A stretch of 64,000 nt of DNA from Beverwykella pulmonaria (Eukaryota > Ascomycota > Dothideomycetes > Pleosporales > Melanommataceae): contig BCHH01000002.1 in the NCBI GenBank assembly GCA_001599595.1, positions 720,390-784,389 of the forward strand, written 5' to 3'. A program made the translations under genes and the position numbers. Positions 1 to 9,786 of this stretch are shown here, in pieces. The stretch's first letter is position 1. Every line of letters starts with the position of its first letter. The notes below the pieces were generated by a model. The model worked only from the letters and a program-made list of their open reading frames with translations, was not told the DNA's origin and searched no databases.

Positions 1-276
1 AAATTTATAATACATAGACGAGATGAAGAGACTAACAAGAAAAGTTGGACAAGCCCCAATCATTCACCTGTGAGGCATCAACATGCACTCCACATAATCG
101 TCGAATTCTTCTTCAAATCTCCCAAACATGAAGCGAATAATATTTTATCGAAGTGCGCGGTCACGTAATATGGACGAGATAAATCAGGGACTGAGTTGAT
201 TTAGAAGCTATGGAAATCGACGAGTATATATATATCCAGCCATGACTAATCGAGACATGTGACTAAGCGTACAGTA

Positions 277-333
277 CACGTGATATCCAAGATCATATGG
301 TGCACGTGATATTCACGTGATATACCGTGATAT
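277..333. repeat. Cluster of CACGTGATAT boxes
   Basis: Three exact copies of CACGTGATAT lie at 277-286, 303-312 and 314-323. A degenerate copy (CCGTGATAT) follows at 325-333, and a near match (CACGTAATAT) lies upstream at 162-171. A fifth exact copy sits at 3767-3776. The CACGTG core is an E-box, the kind of site bound by bHLH factors such as Cbf1. The cluster lies just 3' of the minus-strand gene ending at 362. Whether it serves that gene, a gene to the left of the window, or nothing is not known. Confidence 0.5.
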
Positions 334-361
334 ATTTACAACTACAAATTAAAACGCGATA

Positions 362-2010
362 CTAAGCAACAACAACTACGGCACCAATCATATGTGCCAG
401 CCTAACCGCGCAGCTCACACACTGCTCACTACCCCTTCTTACCGTGAGAATATTCTCAGCTCTCAAGTACATCTCTGACTCATACTGGGCATGGGGATCG
501 TTAAAAGATCGTGTGACAACGAGCGATGGGTGCGTTTTATTGCTGTTGTTATTCTCAATTGCAAGTCGGAGCTCGTCCAATGATGAGACGAGAGTGATGC
601 GCCCAGTGAAGCGGAGGTCGCTCGCGTGGTTACAGGGAGCACCGTAGATCATGTGAGAACAGTAGGGGAGGGTTGCAGAAGCTTCGGTTGTTGGAGGGGG
701 GGTTGAGGGTGTCCATGTTGGTGGAGCTGGAGGTGGCGGTGGTGGTGGTGTTAATTTTGTTGCTTCAGCCGCTCCAGATGGAGTTGTATGGGAGGCAGTA
801 GCGGGTAATAGCTTCAATAATAATTAGTGCCATACTCGAATTTGATAGGTAGAGATCCTACCTCCTGCTTATGAGCATCATCCTCCTTTTTCTTCTCATC
901 TCCTCCCTCCTGCTCACTAGTCTGAGGAACTGGCTCGTAAAGCGTCTTCGGTCCGCTCAACACACTCCCATTCCTCAATTGAACACGACCAGCCCCAAAG
1001 CAATTCGGATCTACGAGTTTCCCTGCCAATGCCAATAGCAGAGGTCCAATATCCGGAACAGTGTGTCCATGTCGCACACAGGAAAAGAGACACACCATCG
1101 CTGTGAAGATTGTCTTTGCATAGCTCTTGCTGTACCTCCCGAGCCAAGGCCAGGCTCCAGTGATCAGCGTATGGTTCATCAATGTCCAACCTCTTGTTCC
1201 ATTAAAGCTAGCGTAGCAGGCGAGCAGTGCAACGACACGGGTCTGTTGGTTGAAGCCGTATCCGGTGTCGAAATTGAAGGTGTTATGGAGTTTTGCGCCT
1301 AGGTCATCGTCCGCCATGCCTCTTCCTGTAATAGAGAAGGAAATATTTCCGAACCTCAGGCCACACTGCTGGGCGAGTTGTATGGTGTCTTGATATGGGG
1401 ATAGTCCAGTGTCGGAGAACACCTGAGCGCAATAATTTGCAGAGAGGTAGTGCGATGAGACAGCGAAAGAAACGCTTTGCCAAAGCATAAACTCGCCCAG
1501 GATCTTGCCTAGATGCGTCCGATACATTTTGCCGCTGGTCAGGCCAGACGTCGTTTGGGTTCCGTTTTGAGGCATGGTCACGAGCTGCGGATATATTCCC
1601 TTGATACCGAAGTAAGGAGGCCTTCGAGTCTCGTTTGCTACTGAGTCGTGGTATATGGCAGATACTTTGTGTGTCATGGATGCCTGTAGCCTGAAGATGT
1701 AGAAGGCGTAGATTGCGGCCGGGGCCCTCATATTTTGATTGAACATATCGCCAAGTCCTCTGCTGTTCTTCTCATGGGTTTTGTAATCCCATTGCTTACG
1801 GTGTGCGTGAGATATGGGGGCAAGCATTCTAGGATCGATGCGCCAGGAGTTCTCGTTCGACGAATCAGAGTCTACAAGAAAACGCGCTGTGTTGTAGCAG
1901 TTGGTGACGTCGTCTTCTGGGATAGAGTGCATGTGGTGTAACATCTCGTGAGATTTGGCATTGGCCTTCTTCACTTGCCGAATGCCCTGCTGAAGTTGCG
2001 AACCGAACAT
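362..2010 (-). CDS. Uncharacterised spliced protein with proline-rich linker
   Basis: I do not recognise this family. Two exons are proposed: 862-2010 and 362-811, joined across a 50-nt intron (812-861) that starts GTAGG, has a CTAAT branch site and ends AAG. The junction keeps phase 0 and replaces an early stop at 814-816. The product is about 532 residues. The start at 2010 (MFGSQLQQG) is preferred; an in-frame ATG at 2130 would add 40 residues rich in Ser, Leu and Phe. The N-terminal part is globular-looking with several N-x-S/T sites. After residue 370 come an acidic/lysine stretch and a run of prolines, then a C-terminal part of about 100 residues. No catalytic motif is evident. The conserved frame across the intron supports a real gene. 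Confidence 0.6.
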
Positions 2011-2229
2011 TGTAGCGGATGTGAAAGTGGTGCTCAAGGGTAAAGGAAATGCCGACAAATAATGAAAGGAGGGACGTAACAAGAAGAATTGTGAGGAAGT
2101 TCTAAGTCGTTTACATTTCCATCTCTTCAAGTTCGATTTCAGATTTATTATACCTTCAATGGTGTTGCAATTTCGCTATACCCTTGGCGTTCGCAACTTG
2201 TGGCTTCAATAGTCGACAAAGCTGAAAAC

Positions 2230-2666
2230 ATGAAGTCGTTAGCGCTGGCTGCGCTCGCTTCGCATTGCCTCAGGCTTGGAAACCCCAAAGCTGTGATCTT
2301 ATACGAATGAATATCGTCGGGGGGGATTTTGCCAAGCCGCTATTCTTCACTAAAAACGAGCTTCTTCAAAGTACGCCCGGAAGTGTCCGTGGTGGCACCG
2401 TCGCAGCCTTTGATTGGACAAATATGGCTCCAAGTCTTTTTTATGCTCCGAACAATGGACTTCTCAAACGACTCAATATTTTAAAGGATAAGAACGAAAG
2501 CGATGGTATTCAGCCGCAGGCAAGCCTTCAAAACAGGTATAGTCAGGGGTGATTCTGGAATGAGAAATTCCATGTTTTTTTTCAACCCTCTGCTTCGTTT
2601 GTGCTAATTGATGCTTGTTGCTCCAGGTGCTTGAGGCTCAATTTGAGTGTGATCATATCCAGTCCA
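2230..2666 (+). other. Possible secreted-protein gene fragment, structure unclear
   Basis: An ATG at 2230 opens a signal-peptide-like frame (MKSLALAALAS) that stops after 26 codons. A different frame, 2265-2552, runs for 95 codons. Splice-like signals follow: a donor at 2537 (GTATAG), an acceptor ending at 2626 and a donor at 2667 (GTGAGT). These exons cannot be joined in frame to the membrane protein starting at 2727, so this is either 5' untranslated sequence of that gene or a separate frameshifted gene. No family was recognised. Confidence 0.25.
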
Positions 2667-2726
2667 GTGAGTTCATGATGCTAGCCAACTAACGAGGAGA
2701 GACTTATTAACTATCGCAGCTCCACG

Positions 2727-3590
2727 ATGGCGTTAAACTCCACACTCGCAAACTCCACCCTCGCAAACTCCACACTCGCAAACTCCACACTCCCCACTTG
2801 GATACCGCAAGGCTTCCAAGTTGCATCCGGCAACACTAACTGCCCCACGGCCAACAAAGTGCTCGCGCATTTTGGAATATACAACGCTATCAGCATTGGA
2901 GTCTACCTCGTCCTGGGCTCCGAACACGTCAAGCAGCGCATCAAGTTCTGGAAGAAGCCTGGTCTCCAACCCTGGAAATTCTGGTCCGCACTTGGCAGTG
3001 TCGTCAACCAGGTCCTTGGGATTGTAGCAACTTCTCTCCTGATCAGGCAGAGTGGATATGGAGCCGATACATGGCAGTTGATACAGATTTGGGCTATCAG
3101 ACCGCGCGTCTCGTGGTTCATTGGGAATATGGTGAACTTGAAAAAGAGACTGGGATACATGAACGGCGCTTTGGACAATGTTGTTGTGGAGGTCTTTGTT
3201 TGCAGCCTTGGAACGGTGTTTGTGGGACGGCTGGCTGCACAGGCGCTGTCGCATCGACCAGTGGTTCCTCCTACGTGGTATTACGTTACATGCGCGGCGA
3301 GCGTCACTATGCTGCTTACGACGGGGTTCGAGATACTCTGGGCTCTTTGGGTACTGAAGCGACTTGTTGAAACGAGGGGCAAGGCCGAAGCACAAGATAT
3401 CGATAGTATGAAGTGGATTGTGCGGTTTCTGATTCCGGTGACGGCTGTTTGTAGCTATCTCATTTGGGCGGCATTCTTGTACTCGGCTGAGGGCGCGTAC
3501 TGTCCGGGGAACGTAGAGTATATTGATCTGATTTGGGGTCTTGCTCCGGTGGTGACAGGCATCATGCGTCTCATTGTAGAAGAGATATAA
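2727..3590 (+). CDS. Multi-pass membrane protein with N-terminal NSTLA repeats
   Basis: This single-exon gene encodes 287 residues. The N-terminus has four tandem five-residue units (NSTLA/NSTLP), each holding an Asn-Ser-Thr glycosylation sequon. About seven hydrophobic segments follow, including ones near residues 52-64, 88-105, 150-168, 180-205, 230-250 and 262-282, so it is an integral membrane protein. The repeat would face the lumen or outside if the sequons are used. I cannot name the family; it resembles the many uncharacterised ascomycete proteins of about 280-300 residues with no catalytic motif. An acceptor-like CAG at 2717-2719, just upstream, suggests the 5' UTR is spliced. Confidence 0.7.
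   Translation: MALNSTLANSTLANSTLANSTLPTWIPQGFQVASGNTNCPTANKVLAHFGIYNAISIGVYLVLGSEHVKQRIKFWKKPGLQPWKFWSALGSVVNQVLGIVATSLLIRQSGYGADTWQLIQIWAIRPRVSWFIGNMVNLKKRLGYMNGALDNVVVEVFVCSLGTVFVGRLAAQALSHRPVVPPTWYYVTCAASVTMLLTTGFEILWALWVLKRLVETRGKAEAQDIDSMKWIVRFLIPVTAVCSYLIWAAFLYSAEGAYCPGNVEYIDLIWGLAPVVTGIMRLIVEEI
2736..2795 (+). repeat. 15-bp tandem repeat, four copies, coding
   Basis: Four head-to-tail copies of AACTCCACACTCGCA occupy 2736-2750, 2751-2765 (one change), 2766-2780 and 2781-2795 (last three bases differ). Each copy encodes N-S-T-L-A/P in the N-terminus of the membrane protein starting at 2727. The unit length is a multiple of three, so copy-number change would keep the reading frame. Confidence 0.9.
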
Positions 3591-3836
3591 GACTGGATGG
3601 GAAGTCCAGAGATAGAAAGCGCGAAGCACATAACATTTTGTACGAGGCTCTAAATATCGTGGCAGGAAAGATCTGTATAGGGACATTCGGTAGTTTATGC
3701 CTGTCCTAGCTCGCGATGCCCACCTCGAGCAAAAAAACCTCAAGATGATTCGGAGTTTTCGCCTGTCACGTGATATCCCCTTTCTATTTGATGTATAACG
3801 CATACATGATCCGAACTGCAGGATAGTTCAATCCGA

Positions 3837-4400
3837 TCAGATGTCTTTCACGTTCCTCGCCGCTGCCCCTGCGTGCTTCAGTATTAGACCTAACTTGGTA
3901 TCCTTAGCAATTAGCTTTCGTGGTCCCTTGACATTATCGGACTCTTCACCCTCAGCACCCTCGCTCTCCATGTAGAGAGACAGAGCATCTCTAAGATGTG
4001 AGTTGATCAGAGCCAGGTAATAATCCTTGATCATGTTCTTGCGGTTTGACTTGTCCTTTTGCACGGCATCGTTCTCGTTCTCGTTCTCGGACTCGATCCC
4101 ATGTCTACGCTATTTTCCGGCTTATAGTTTGGCTCGCTCTTGATCTTGTAGCGTTGGCAATCGAGTGTACTCATATATCTATGTTGTTGGCTTGCGGTGG
4201 AAACATGTTCACTGAAGTGTGAAAAATATTGGCATAATTGGCGGGATCCTTATCCATCTCGATGAAGCACTTTTTGCAGGCAATGTGTCCATTTTTGTCG
4301 ACGGTGGGTTGCGTTTGTCATCATTTATTGTGACGTTACATAGCTAGTTAATAAGAACGTACTTACGTAGAGGTTACCGAGTTCCCTACTATACTTCTAG
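3837..4400 (-). pseudogene. Remnant of an uncharacterised gene
   Basis: A 75-codon minus-strand frame (3837-4064) is followed upstream, in other frames, by a stretch around 4155-4320 that reads as protein. That stretch includes a C-x2-C pair (IACKKCF) and is flanked by a GTAAGT donor-like site near 4373-4378. The pieces do not join into one frame by obvious splicing. I read this as decayed coding sequence or a small gene whose structure I cannot resolve; no family was recognised. The neighbouring bases 4380-4660 are rich in TA and hold no frame of note. Confidence 0.25.
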
Positions 4401-4720
4401 GCTGACGAGTTGGTAAGGGTCTTGTTGTCAATTATATAGAGGACGTAACTCTTAGATATAGAGAGTGTAGCCTGTAGGTAAAGGTGGCGGCAGGCGGCGC
4501 TAGGAAGTGGATGCTAGGTTGTACCAACAACGCACTGGGGCTTATCTAGATAGCACACTGAAGAGCAACACCCAAAAATGCACACCGTACTCCTCCTCTT
4601 GAGCTGGAGGTTTCGGCTAAAAATAAGTTTAGTGTTCTAATAAGCAAAGTTCAGTCCAGACGTTCTGTAGTCACTGTGACGTATGCGTATAAATGCTACA
4701 GTCAATAAACAGAGGTGCTA

Positions 4721-5647
4721 TCAAGTACATTCTTCATCCAATATCTTCCATATGACTCCCTTGTCCACCTTACATCCACCTGCAACAGAAGGAGTACATC
4801 CGCTTTCCAACGCCACAGCAATTTTATCCCTCTTCTCCTCACAAGTGGCATATTGCATGAGCATTTTGTATGCAGTTGAACACTCTACACCACCAGCGCT
4901 ACAAACTTTGGTCTCGGCGGTGTGGATTTGCTGTTTCTCTGACTCCGTTGGAAGTGGCACTTGAGTAATGTCGGCAGCTGGGTTCTCAGCGAGCAAGGTC
5001 AGGAGCTGACAGGGAGCTCTCGCCTTATCAAGGATTTCATATACTGAGGATATTTTCGTACAGGTACTAGCTGGACATTCCATAGAGGATATTTCATGCG
5101 TATTTATTGATTTCGTCGGACAAGGAGAAGTTTTTCGTTCGCATTGTGTCGTCGTAGACGTTTGAATTGAGGGGAATTCGCCGACATGAAAGCCTTCGGA
5201 TTGGGGAAGACTGCTGCAATGCCGAGCTTTAACTCTTTCAGATTGTGGCGGACAGCCTGACGCCACTTTTTCTTTGCTTTTTCCTAGTCTCATAAGCTGA
5301 CCAGACGCCAAGCCATCCAAGCACCCATCCTCCATCACCCAAACGTCGATGTCTTCCTTGGTAAACCCGACTGTTCTGAGCAAGTCCCTCAATTTGGCGT
5401 TCTCTCTAGCAACTCGTTGAGCTGCAAGCTGTACCTCTTTCGTCGCTTGAATCTCCTGCTCACGTGCCTGCGCTAGTCTGCGCTCGAGGTCCAAGACGTA
5501 CTCTTTCTGGCGAGTACGATGCCGACGCTTGTTGTCTCGAATCCGAGAAGCACGTTCAGCTGTGTCCTGTCGAGAGGAATCAATCTATGTAGTTGGCGTG
5601 ATAGAAAGAAGCTGGGCACTCACTAGCTGAGGCCGTGGACCCGACAT
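4721..5647 (-). CDS. Fungal bZIP transcription factor
   Basis: Two exons encode about 289 residues: 5624-5647 (eight codons, MSGPRPQL) and 4721-5566. The intron (5567-5623, 57 nt) begins GTGAGT and ends ACAG. Residues 12-36 are a basic region and the start of a leucine zipper, of the non-canonical fungal kind (NKRRHRTRQKEY, then a coiled coil to about residue 65). The usual N-x2-A-A-x2-S/C-R signature is absent. The C-terminal 150 residues are Cys- and Ser/Thr-rich, as in the fungal regulators with this basic region. It should bind DNA as a dimer in the nucleus; target genes cannot be told from sequence. It lies about 430 bp from the chromate transporter and is divergently transcribed, but a regulatory link is only a guess. 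Confidence 0.8.
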
Positions 5648-6081
5648 GTTGAGCAGCGGCAAAACTTCAGCAAGGCTACACTTTACGGCGTATCTATACT
5701 AGCTCTGCGGGTCAGAATGACGGTACAGGTGTTGCATTTTACTCAGTGGACAAAGTGTTCAAATCAAAGACGATGTGGTAGGTCGAGTCGTGGTTCAAGC
5801 TTGGGCCAAGTTTAGTTGCACTCTTTATGCGGAAGTCCAGCGACAGGGAACCATTCATTGGTCGAGCTGAGTTAGCGTTCTTTTAGGGGTCGCTTAGAAG
5901 TAACCAACCAGCTTCACGGAGTCCGTCCTTCAGCAAGCCTGAGATTCCCTATTAAGTTATCTTGGAGATGTTTAAATGCTCTTCACAGCAACGCTTCCAC
6001 GTTAAATATTGCTAATATTGCTTGGACGTCTGTTTTGTCTCTCAATTGTTAGTATTCTTGCTCAAATCACTTCTTTAGAAA

Positions 6082-7690
6082 ATGGGAGACCTCGCTCCCA
6101 GCCAAACTCACACCGAAATAAATATTCAGGATGTTGAAGTCCTACGCTCATCAGACCCCGCAAACGATGCAAAAGGAGTATCAGAAAGACTTCAATCTGT
6201 CAACTCAAGCGACGTCCAGGACAACGAACTCACTACGTCCCACGCGCCAAAGCTCTCTTTAATCCGCCTCTTCTGGTATTTCTTCTATAACTTTGGTCTT
6301 TTTGCCTGGGGTGGCCCAGTTGCCCAAATTGCTCTCATCAAACAGAAGCTCGTGATCGAAGAGAAATGGATCACACTTGCACGGTTCCAGCGCGTCTTTG
6401 CAGTGTACCAGATTCTTCCTGGGCCGGAAGCCGCCGAACTTTGTATGTTCTTTGGATGCTTGAGTGCTGGACGGCTCGGAGGAATCGTTGCTGGTTTCGG
6501 TTTCATCTTGCCAGGATTTATCTTAATGTTGATAGCAAGCTACCTGTACAGTTTGGCGGGGTTCGACAACAAGTACTTCAATGCCAGTTTCCGGGCATTG
6601 CAGCCAATCGTTGCTGCGATGGTAAGAATTCTCCTAACCAACTTTTGGGAACGATAGCTAAAGGCTGCTAGATATTCAAAGCTACACACAAGATCGCAGA
6701 TCACTCGGTTGTGAAGCACACCACCAAGAAAGTAGACCCTTTCCTGGTTATTGCGGCCATTTGTACGGCCATTAATTCAGCTCTGCGCTTAAATATGTCA
6801 GCCTTCCTGACTTTCAAATAAAATGTTTGGGGATAGTAAGCGGAAACTGATATTTGACTAGTTTCATCTCTCTCGGCCTATATGGAGTAATATACATGTT
6901 CATCACTCGTCGGTTTTGGATTCCAGCCGCCATACTCTTCCTCTTACAATACGTGGGATATGCCATTTACGTCGTCTTCCGAGGCGTTCCATCTCCTGTA
7001 TCTCTGGCCCTCGGTATCGCAAAGACACCGTCACTCATCAACCTCTTCGTTCTTGGCCTAGTGGCCGGTTCCCTATCATTTGGCGGCGCATATACTGCGA
7101 TCCCCTTCGTCCAAGTTGAAGCAGTTTTGAAGGGTGGCTGGCTATCTCAACGAGTCTTTATTGACTGCATTGCCATTGGGAATGTGTTACCAGCACCACT
7201 TGTTATCTTCGCTACGTTTGTTGGATTTCAGGGCGGCAATGTAGACGGTGGACTTGGCAAGGCATTTGCCGGAGCGGTTGTTATCACGCTAGGCATGTTC
7301 TTCCCGTGTTTCCTCTTCACCATCGCTGGACACTCGCTGCTGGAGAAGCTTGTTCATAACAAGGTACGTACCACTGCGCAGTCCCATGCTTGAATTATAA
7401 AACTAATACGATGCAAGTTCCTCGCGAGTTTCTTTGATGGGCTCTGCGGAGCAGTCATTGGTGTCATCGCTGTTATCGCCCTCCAGATCCTCAAATCGAG
7501 TGTCCAGGGAACCGAGAGGGAGCTCTTGGTGAAGCCTATGGAGCGCGCCATTGCGAACGCTGCACAGTCCGGAATAGCTGCAGTTCTTTTCACTGTTGCA
7601 TTGGCTGTTTTGTACAAGTTTACGAACAAGTGGGCCACTATTGTTCTTATTGTGTCCGGAGCGGTGGCTGGCCAGTTTCTATTTATTTAG
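6082..7690 (+). CDS. Chromate transporter (CHR family), two-domain
   Basis: Four exons (6082-6621, 6672-6796, 6862-7363, 7418-7690) encode about 479 residues in one phase-checked frame. The N-terminal half has the family's FAWGGPVAQI segment (about residue 72) and the PGP motif in QILPGPEAAEL (about residue 113). The C-terminal half repeats the fold in diverged form (SFGGAYTAIPF and NVLPAPLV). This is the two-domain architecture of CHR proteins, which move chromate or sulfate across membranes; in some fungi and bacteria they give chromate resistance. About 10-12 hydrophobic helices are visible. The second intron uses a weak GTCAGC donor, chosen because it alone restores frame and the joined sequence LNIFISLG. 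The first 55 residues are a hydrophilic cytosolic tail. Confidence 0.9.
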
Positions 7691-7850
7691 GGGTGAGAGT
7701 GGTTATTTTTGGAAGCTGGGATTGAAGGTTTCGTGCCCTTTTCTAGCCTGGTTGAATGAAAACATCGGATGATTGGTAGTCAGCAACCTAGACATCGGTC
7801 AGACGCGTGAAGGATATAGATCCAGACTATCTCAATAGCAGAAGAATATG

Positions 7851-9400
7851 TTAGACAGGAACGTGCGACGCCCCATTCCCTAAACAAACCCCCTTAACCT
7901 GGTTTGCAAGCCATCCGTCAGTCCCCTTGTCATTCGCACTCCCCCCCTTTTTCGCCGTATCCCTATCATCAGCAGCCACCAATTTCTCCAACAGTAACTT
8001 CAGGAACCAACCCCAGAAACCGGCCGGCCCCTCATCAAGGCCATATTCGACGACGTTCCACTACATCCTCAGCTGTTTGAAACCGCCTGACATACTACTT
8101 ATTACAGCATTGCCAAACTCCAGGATGCGTAACTCTTCGCCTCCCTTGGATTCCAAATATGTGATATAAAAATACAGCCTGTGTCCCACAACGGTGAAGC
8201 CCGGCTCCACGAGACAGGTAGTCTCAGGTAGGCCAGCGTGTTGTCCCAGATTCGCCTTTTTGCGCAGACTCGCCGCCATATGCTAAGCTGGTATTCGGCC
8301 TCGAGCTTGTCACCATTGGAGAGCTTGACCTCAATGCCTGAAAAGATGGCCGTGGTCTCGGTGAAGGCGTCGGTCGTATGGTTGACGCACTTATTTCCGT
8401 GTTGGAAAGGCGTGCATAGGGAGATTCGAAGGGCGATGCGTCGTGTGCGTAGGAAAGGGTGCAACTGTCCTCTCGGTCAAGGGCGCGCTGCTTGTCGGAT
8501 GCTTTGGTGGCGCGCGAGAGGAACTTGAGGTTGATATTCTGGGAATTTTTGGCCATGCCAAACGCGTTACTTTGCTAGTGTTCTCAAGTAGGCCGTATAA
8601 GGTAGAAGTACACGCTTTAAACACAGAGTTTGCCTTCAGCGTACAACCGGAGCGCCAACTTTACCATCGGCCTGACCACGTCGTTGCACCACCCATTCTC
8701 GTCACGGCCACTTGTCTGGCAATGGAATGCTTTCCTAAATATCTTCTTTACCTTCCTCAGTGTGTATTCTAACTCGGCACGGGCGGCGGGGTCGAGGTTG
8801 GGGCCAGAGAGGTCACGTGTGGCGGGCTTACTACGGACAGCAGGATTAAGTCTTTGGAAACCGATGTCTGTATCGGCTTTGATTGTTTTCTGTAATAGGC
8901 CAGCCAGCTTTAGCAGTAAGCGGCTGCATACGAATACGCGGTATCCAGCCTTGACGCAGCCCGTCCTCGAGTCGTGTTACCACGACCATTGCCCGCGCAG
9001 GAGGTTCTAGTTCCACCCCCGTCCAGCAGTTCCGTCGTGATCGGAGGCGATGCAACTCTCAGCGCCGCAATTGTCTCGTGCAATGGGCTATGTCCGCGTC
9101 GGGGCGTTGAGGCGCCTACGCGACTGCTGAGTGGGGTGAAGGCGTTGGAACTGCCCGAGGTAAGTGGGTGGGTGTTCAACCCGATGTTCGATGCGTTCTG
9201 CTCTAGAAGCAAGTCATCTGTATTACGCCGCTGGCACTTGCTGGGACTGACATCACGAGGCGTGGACATAGCGGTGAGTTGGTGTACGGCTGTGGGCTCT
9301 AAGCTGGCACGCTCACGCTTCAGCAGCCGGTGTTCGTCGTCGGTGGGCGGCGTCGGCGGGAGCTGTTCCAGCTAGGAGGCGATTCACGTTATCTTTTCGG
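7851..9400 (-). pseudogene. Broken PD-(D/E)XK nuclease-like gene (PDDEXK_12 type)
   Basis: Pieces of one protein family appear in order on the minus strand but in all three frames. They are an N-terminal stretch ending LEQLPPTPPTD (9320-9374), a Ser/Thr-rich part (9000-9269), RLEDGLRQGWIP (about 8970), AARAELEYTLRKV to GRDENGW (8690-8800), the IEVK segment with AEYQLSIW (8290-8350), and a VGHRLYFYITYLES part (8061-8279). This order fits fungal proteins with a PD-(D/E)XK-like domain (PF20516), where E-x-K is the catalytic pair. Lesions include a TAG at 9372-9374 where the family motif suggests Trp, a TAA at 8617-8619, nearby in-frame stops, a TAG at 8061-8063 and at least three frameshifts. 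The family call rests on motif memory; the broken state is directly visible. Confidence 0.7.
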
Positions 9401-9786
9401 TGAGGATGTAAGGTGATATGGGCGGTGATGTGGCCATGATAATGGAGAGTTGCTCTCAAGCCAAGGCATGCAAGGCGGTATACTAAGTTCGGAAGGTTGG
9501 CAAGCTGGTCAAGGTGTTGCCGCAGAGCCAAAAGGAAGAAATGAAAAGGCGGAACATACATTTGTGACTATCAAAGTCTTTACGTGGACGAAAGCCATCT
9601 GCAGGGAATGGAGACTGCGTCGTGTTGATAGATATTATTCGTCAAGTGACTCTTCTAGTAACCCCTTGCCATTTTCATGTCCGCTACCATGCCCATGCCC
9701 GTTTCCATGCCGTACGCCGTCGCTATGCAGTGAAATAGACCGTGTCCCAGTAGTGGTCCCTATATCTCATCGTCCTTCTCGATCGA

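Noticed and set aside
2230..3590. Single gene joining the signal-peptide-like start to the membrane protein
   Set aside because: None of the possible splice combinations kept the reading frame into 2727.
2733..3803. 356-codon minus-strand frame
   Set aside because: It is antisense to the membrane protein at 2727-3590; its Cys/Gly/Val-rich end is only the reverse reading of the 15-bp repeat.
4360..4660. Possible solo LTR in a TA-rich stretch
   Set aside because: No terminal TG...CA ends or flanking duplication could be identified.
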